This document shows positions 60,593-64,000 of a DNA stretch of 64,000 bases, piece after piece. The notes below the pieces were generated by a model, which did no database searches, had not been told where the DNA came from, and saw only the letters and a list, made by a program, of their open reading frames with translations. The position numbers were made by a program, and so were the translations under genes. Positions within the stretch are counted from its first letter, which is position 1. Every line of letters starts with the position of its first letter. This DNA is from Heligmosomoides polygyrus polygyrus (lineage: Eukaryota > Nematoda > Chromadorea > Rhabditida > Heligmosomidae). The stretch is from positions 48,657,139-48,721,138 of the forward strand of contig OX377204.1 of NCBI GenBank assembly GCA_947396885.1, in the 5' to 3' direction.

Positions 60593-61316
60593 GGTACTAT
60601 TGTACTTTTGGTACCCCACCTAATATTGTTCAAAATGGGTCTACTAGGGTAGTCTGCCATGGGAAGAACGAATATCATAGTCGTTTTTTGCGGAAATGCC
60701 TTATAAGCCCGCTATATCAAGTTCGAATCGCCCAAGGCTTTGTGAAATAGCGGTAAGAGGCGCAGAGACTCCGCCTCCTAAAACACGCGACCGTCTCCCC
60801 GGAGGGGGGGGGGGGGAGGCATGCCGTAGCGTGTAGACGGGACGACTAGCTACATTCAGCGAATGTAAGTGCTGTCCTATATCCTCTTTTCGATTATTAC
60901 AAATCCGCGTCTTATTTGCTTTCATATTGGCAAGGGAGGGAACTCCAGGATGAAGACAATTTTAACACGGGTGCGCTAGTGGGCCTACATCCCGGAGTCC
61001 CTTCTCCTACCCAAATCTGTGCTCTCCTCCGCTCACGCGAAGGAAAGCAAGCACAGTTTCAAGGCTTATAACCTGGCAACCTCCGCTGCAGGCTAGAGGC
61101 GGCGAAATAATGCGCATCGATAGGAGGCGGAGTCTCTGCGCCTCTTACCAGCGCGCGCTATTTCGCAAGGCCTTGGGCGATTCGAACTTCATACAGCGGG
61201 CTTATAAGGCATTTCCGCAAAAAACGACTATGATATTCGTTCTTCCCATGGCAGACTACCCCTAGTAGACCTATTTTGAACAAGATTAGCTGGGGTACCA
61301 AAAGTACAATAGTACC
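60593..61316. mobile_element. Mutator-like MITE with 9-bp target duplication
   Basis: Inverted ends of about 200 bases start GGTACTATTGTACTTTTGGT and finish with the complement. CACAAAGCG flanks both sides (60584-60592 and 61317-61325). Long terminal repeats with a 9-bp duplication are typical of Mutator-like elements. The middle has no transposase. Confidence 0.85.
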
Positions 61317-61325
61317 CACAAAGCG

Positions 61326-61436
61326 TTATATAGGGTCACCGAGACAGCGTCGACAACGGGGTATAACACGTACAGCGTAGCACCCGCCCCACAGCGTCGC
61401 CGACAAACCGACGAAGTATAACACACGCCTTATGGA
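61326..61436. repeat. Hairpin-family relative
   Basis: The right end GACGAAGTATAACACACGCC followed by TTA resembles the family at 33312 (CGAAGTATAACATAGGCC, TAA). An internal TATAACACG also occurs. The left end is decayed. Confidence 0.45.
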
Positions 61437-61649
61437 TAGTGGGTTTCCCGACGTGCTTGGCAGTTCGGAGAGAAACGTTTCTAGTTCATAAATGGATTAG
61501 TTCTGAAAAATTCAAGCGCGCAATAGAATGCATGAAAAGTAGCATGGAAATAGAAATAAAAGAGACGAATTCGCGCGCTGTACCCGATGTGGCGGGAACG
61601 AGACCATAGGTCAAACTTAAAAAGATTGGCATGGGAGCGCAATACTCTC

Positions 61650-62135
61650 GTGAAATTCGTGATCAACACCCCATGACCTCAGCAGACCTAGTCACTCGTA
61701 CCTGCTGTAACCTACCGTAATCAGCCGAAATTTCAAAAGCGAATGTCAGATTCGTGAACAGCACCCCAAATAGCCCTCCTGGAGAAGTTTGGGCGTAATC
61801 TGTGATTATGACCTCGACAGCCCTAGTCACTCGTACTGTTTAACATTCGCTGAAAAACGCAAAACATTGTATAATACAGGAGTGAGAGAAGTGAGTGAAG
61901 CACAGCTCAAAGTAAACCCTTATTTGACAATTTGGAGTGAAATAAATATATGAGGATGTGTAGGAAGTAAGCTGATTTAAACCCCCGTCAAGGACTATTG
62001 TGTCCTCCCGCAGGGAGATTATTTGGGGTGCTGATCGCGAGTCTGACATCCGTATTTGAAATTTATGCCGATTACGGTAGGTACGGATGGCTAGGGATGT
62101 CGAGGTCATGGGGTGTTGATCACGACCCTTTTGAC
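61650..62135. repeat. Inverted repeat element
   Basis: GTGATCAACACCCCATGACC at 61660 mirrors GGTCATGGGGTGTTGATCAC near 62104, and the adjoining CCTACCGTAATC mirrors GATTACGGTAGG. Diverged arms of about 120 bases. Confidence 0.7.
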
Positions 62136-62939
62136 AATTCAGAGTGAAATAAATAAGTGTAGAAGACGTGTAGAAAGTAAAATGGTGAAGGAGGCTGCGG
62201 TTGTGAAAAAATGCAAAAATGGCGCATAGCGAACATCTGGCCTAGAACCTGTGAAGCAGCATCGCACCTGCCGAATCACCGATTAGCTTGCCAAAGGGCC
62301 TTTCGCCACGTCCCTTGCTTCAGCGCGCGCACGTACTATACGCCTGGGCACGCGCTGACGGTGCGGTACTGCAGGCCACCTTCGAGGGCCCGTAGCTCTT
62401 TTGGTTCAAGGACTCAGCGAAACGAAACATGTTTTTTTACGATGCGAAGGGTGGAGATTCTCACAGTGCTATCCATTTCCAGACCTACGCCTTAGATCCC
62501 TCCCTGGTTAGTTCGAAATAGACTTTTTAGGCCGAAGAGATTGACTGTGGATTTCATAATTAACTTTTAAGGGCGGAAGGCGATTTTGTCTCCAAAATTG
62601 AAAGTGGTCGCAGTTTTACCGGGATTCTCCGTTGAAACACAGTGCTTTTCGTGAAACAATTACAGTTACTAACTACTAATTGCAAACGCAATTACTATTT
62701 ACAATTTCTCCACTTTTTCGTTTTTTATTTGGATATTATTGGCTGACAGGAATTTGGTGGAGTTTTTCATCCTGCACGATTAACGAAAGTGATAGTTCTT
62801 TTCGCCACGCTGCCTTCATATCTTGCAGCCTTAACATTTTGGATGCCACCGTTCGCGTGGGTGGGGGGGGGGGGGTGGAGTTCTGCGAAGTCTAACATAA
62901 TCCATTATAAAGGGTTAAGGATAAAGATATGCGTTTGTC

Positions 62940-63190
62940 AATCTTTTTGGGATGCGCCACGCACTCTGCTTCAACGGGATATTCTGGAGACAATTTGAAC
63001 GCGTATTCGGCCTGCACAGTAAGTACATGGCCAGCCGATGGAGGAACAGTGTTGTGTTCTTCCCAGAAAAGTCTGCTACCAATTCACCGACGTCAGAGGT
63101 ATGGCGGCGGGCTTGGTCAGCCTGGGCGAGAAATCCAACTCAAGAACCTGCAATCGTTTGCACGCGACACACAACAGCCGGTACCTAATC
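62940..63190 (+). repeat. Dispersed repeat family A copy
   Basis: It opens GGGATGCGCCACGCACTC and contains GGCCAGCCGATGG and CCTGGGCGAGAAATCCAA, the same landmarks as the copies at 41440, 44420 and the one split by the hAT element at 48245/53144. It lies only about 180 bases before an ENPP exon. Confidence 0.7.
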
Positions 63191-63372
63191 CGCTGTGATG
63201 TCATGCACCCTCGATAATCATACAACAGTATTTCCAGCCGTAGCCCATAAGGCTAAAAATGCTAGATGTGTGTTCACAGAAAGTAGGTCTAATGGTACAC
63301 TGTTACATAGTGCCGCATTTTTCACTGTCTCCTAGAAGTGACCAAACGCAACCACCCCTTGTTGATGTGCAG

Positions 63373-63523
63373 ATCGTTCAGCTCGTCTCCATCTCATCTC
63401 TTCCGCGTGCTGATCGCGTGCATGGGAGTGTGGTCGTCGGATGGGGGCTCCTGTATGCAGCCCACGGACACCATGGTCCTTGCGTTCATTCTGCCTCATG
63501 TGGACGGTGACATCAACTGCTTG
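63373..63523 (+). CDS. ENPP exon: C-terminal nuclease-like domain
   Basis: The exon begins after TTGATGTGCAG (or at 63382 after GTTCAG) and ends before GTGAGC in phase 0. It encodes SSPSHLFRVLIACMG, a Cys-containing loop, then DTMVLAFILPHVDGDINCL. The Pro-Thr/Ser-His-x-Phe strand, the Leu-Ala-Phe-Ile-Leu-Pro-His strand and the paired Cys are recognisable features of the catalytically inactive nuclease-like domain of ENPP1-3 relatives. Confidence 0.88.
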
Positions 63524-63595
63524 GTGAGCATCGAGCTCTCCTCAATTGCCTACTATTGGTACGAGCTCTGAAGAAGTCGATCTCCTTTGTTTCAG

Positions 63596-63736
63596 ACAAA
63601 GCACGATCTGCTACTTGATTACACGGCCCGGCTCCTCGACGTCGAACTGATCTCAGGGCTGCAGTTCCGCTTCCCTCGCCTCTCACACGAGCAAAACCTG
63701 CGGCTGAAAACTCACATCAAGACAAGATTGTGGTAG
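63596..63736 (+). CDS. ENPP last exon with stop codon
   Basis: After CTTTGTTTCAG the exon encodes TKHDLLLDYTARLLDVELIS, then GLQFRFPRLSHEQNLRLKTH and IKTRLW before TAG at 63734-63736. The Arg-x-x-Asp-Val-Glu and Gly-Leu-x-Phe segments and the final Leu-Lys-Thr-His are those of the C-terminus of the family. No polyadenylation signal is obvious in the remaining 260 bases, although the flank is AT-rich near 63810. Confidence 0.9.
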   Translation, partial: TKHDLLLDYTARLLDVELISGLQFRFPRLSHEQNLRLKTHIKTRLW

Positions 63737-64000
63737 GGCTGACGTATAAAGGCTGCAAGCAACCTAATAATCTGTTCAGGTGACATAGCTGGCTATGCCA
63801 CGTTCCTGATCAAAATATACAATTACGGGTGTATTGTTGCGGTTTTCGAGCGGTTGCATTAAGCGTTCCGGAAGGAAAGCTTGTAGTGTATGAGGAATGG
63901 AATGTGGTTTGAGGTTGAGGTTAGCTTTGAGTTGGCCTTCTCAAACTGCGACATCATCTCTGCACTGCGGTGAACTATTACGTTGCCTTGTAATTTTAGT

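Larger units (their letters stand above)
24035..63736 (+). other. ENPP-family gene (ectonucleotide pyrophosphatase/phosphodiesterase), whole locus as far as visible
   Basis: Fourteen exons on the plus strand join into one protein of the ENPP family, which hydrolyses phosphodiester or pyrophosphate bonds of extracellular nucleotides or lysophospholipids with two zinc ions. In order they give a membrane anchor, a stalk, the catalytic domain and the end of a C-terminal nuclease-like domain. All catalytic residues expected from the family are present: Asp in SMDGF, nucleophile Thr in SRTFP, Asn in VDNN, Asp and His in DQPDSAGH, Asp-His in SDHG, and His in GDHGYD. No somatomedin-B domains, which vertebrate ENPP1-3 have, are seen. 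The loop around LFWPGC resembles the insertion loop of nucleotide-cleaving members rather than autotaxin, which favours nucleotide substrates (inference). Splice phases agree for exons 24035-32566 and for 46054-46424. The first exon, one short exon before 46054 and about 200 or more residues before 63373 were not located, so a damaged gene is not excluded. Confidence 0.85.

Overview
The window looks like intron-rich, repeat-dense nuclear DNA of a strongylid (hookworm-like) nematode. This is inferred from three things: TTTCAG-type splice acceptors on small exons, the RTE, CR1 and Penelope-like retroelement mix, and a mariner relative of the kind known from hookworms. The species cannot be fixed from sequence alone. 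No bacterial-style operon, rRNA gene or CRISPR array is visible.

One host gene dominates: a plus-strand ectonucleotide pyrophosphatase/phosphodiesterase (ENPP family) running from at least 24035 to the stop codon at 63736. I could assemble ten phase-compatible exons (24035-32566), two more at 46054-46424 and the last two at 63373-63736. One weak candidate exon lies at 44689-44739. The exons give a type II membrane anchor, a stalk, and a catalytic domain with the Thr nucleophile and all expected metal-binding Asp/His residues. They end with the C-terminal part of the nuclease-like domain. The first exon and a stretch of the nuclease-like domain were not found. The six central exons (31610-32566) are packed with introns of about 57-151 bases, while four introns of 3.4-17 kb are filled with transposons.

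Layout. 1-24 kb: upstream flank with an RTE fragment (2330-4385), a Penelope 3' fragment (6022-6560), an RTE tail (7068-7470), hairpin MITEs and a 2-kb inverted-repeat element (9926-11943), truncated RTE (11952-13275) and CR1 (13990-15590) copies, an ambiguous two-exon candidate (16844-17558), a 5'-truncated RTE with a fully open RT frame (18165-20294) and a tRNA-like sequence (22594-22666). 24-32.6 kb: ENPP exons with an inverted-repeat element in one intron. 32.6-46 kb intron: an RTE copy with a 21-bp target duplication (37668-40907), a 3.2-kb foldback palindrome (40980-44172), and a hAT-type element (44174-45689) that carries a Penelope-derived palindrome. 46.4-63.4 kb intron: a foldback element (46865-47995), a 4.7-kb hAT-type element with a perfect 8-bp duplication (48400-53135) holding an RTE fragment and a deleted mariner, another RTE fragment, two Penelope copies around a 200-base assembly gap (55349-55548), and a Mutator-like MITE with a 9-bp duplication (60593-61316).

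The most notable non-gene signal is a set of hammerhead-ribozyme motifs in the Penelope-like termini at about 6447-6483, 45123-45155 (minus), 45249-45284 and 54793-54825 (minus). Each shows the CTGAAGA core, GAAA, a GTH cleavage triplet and a short stem I, and the last three also have a perfect stem II. Also notable is a family of GC-rich hairpin MITEs flanked by TAA/TTA.
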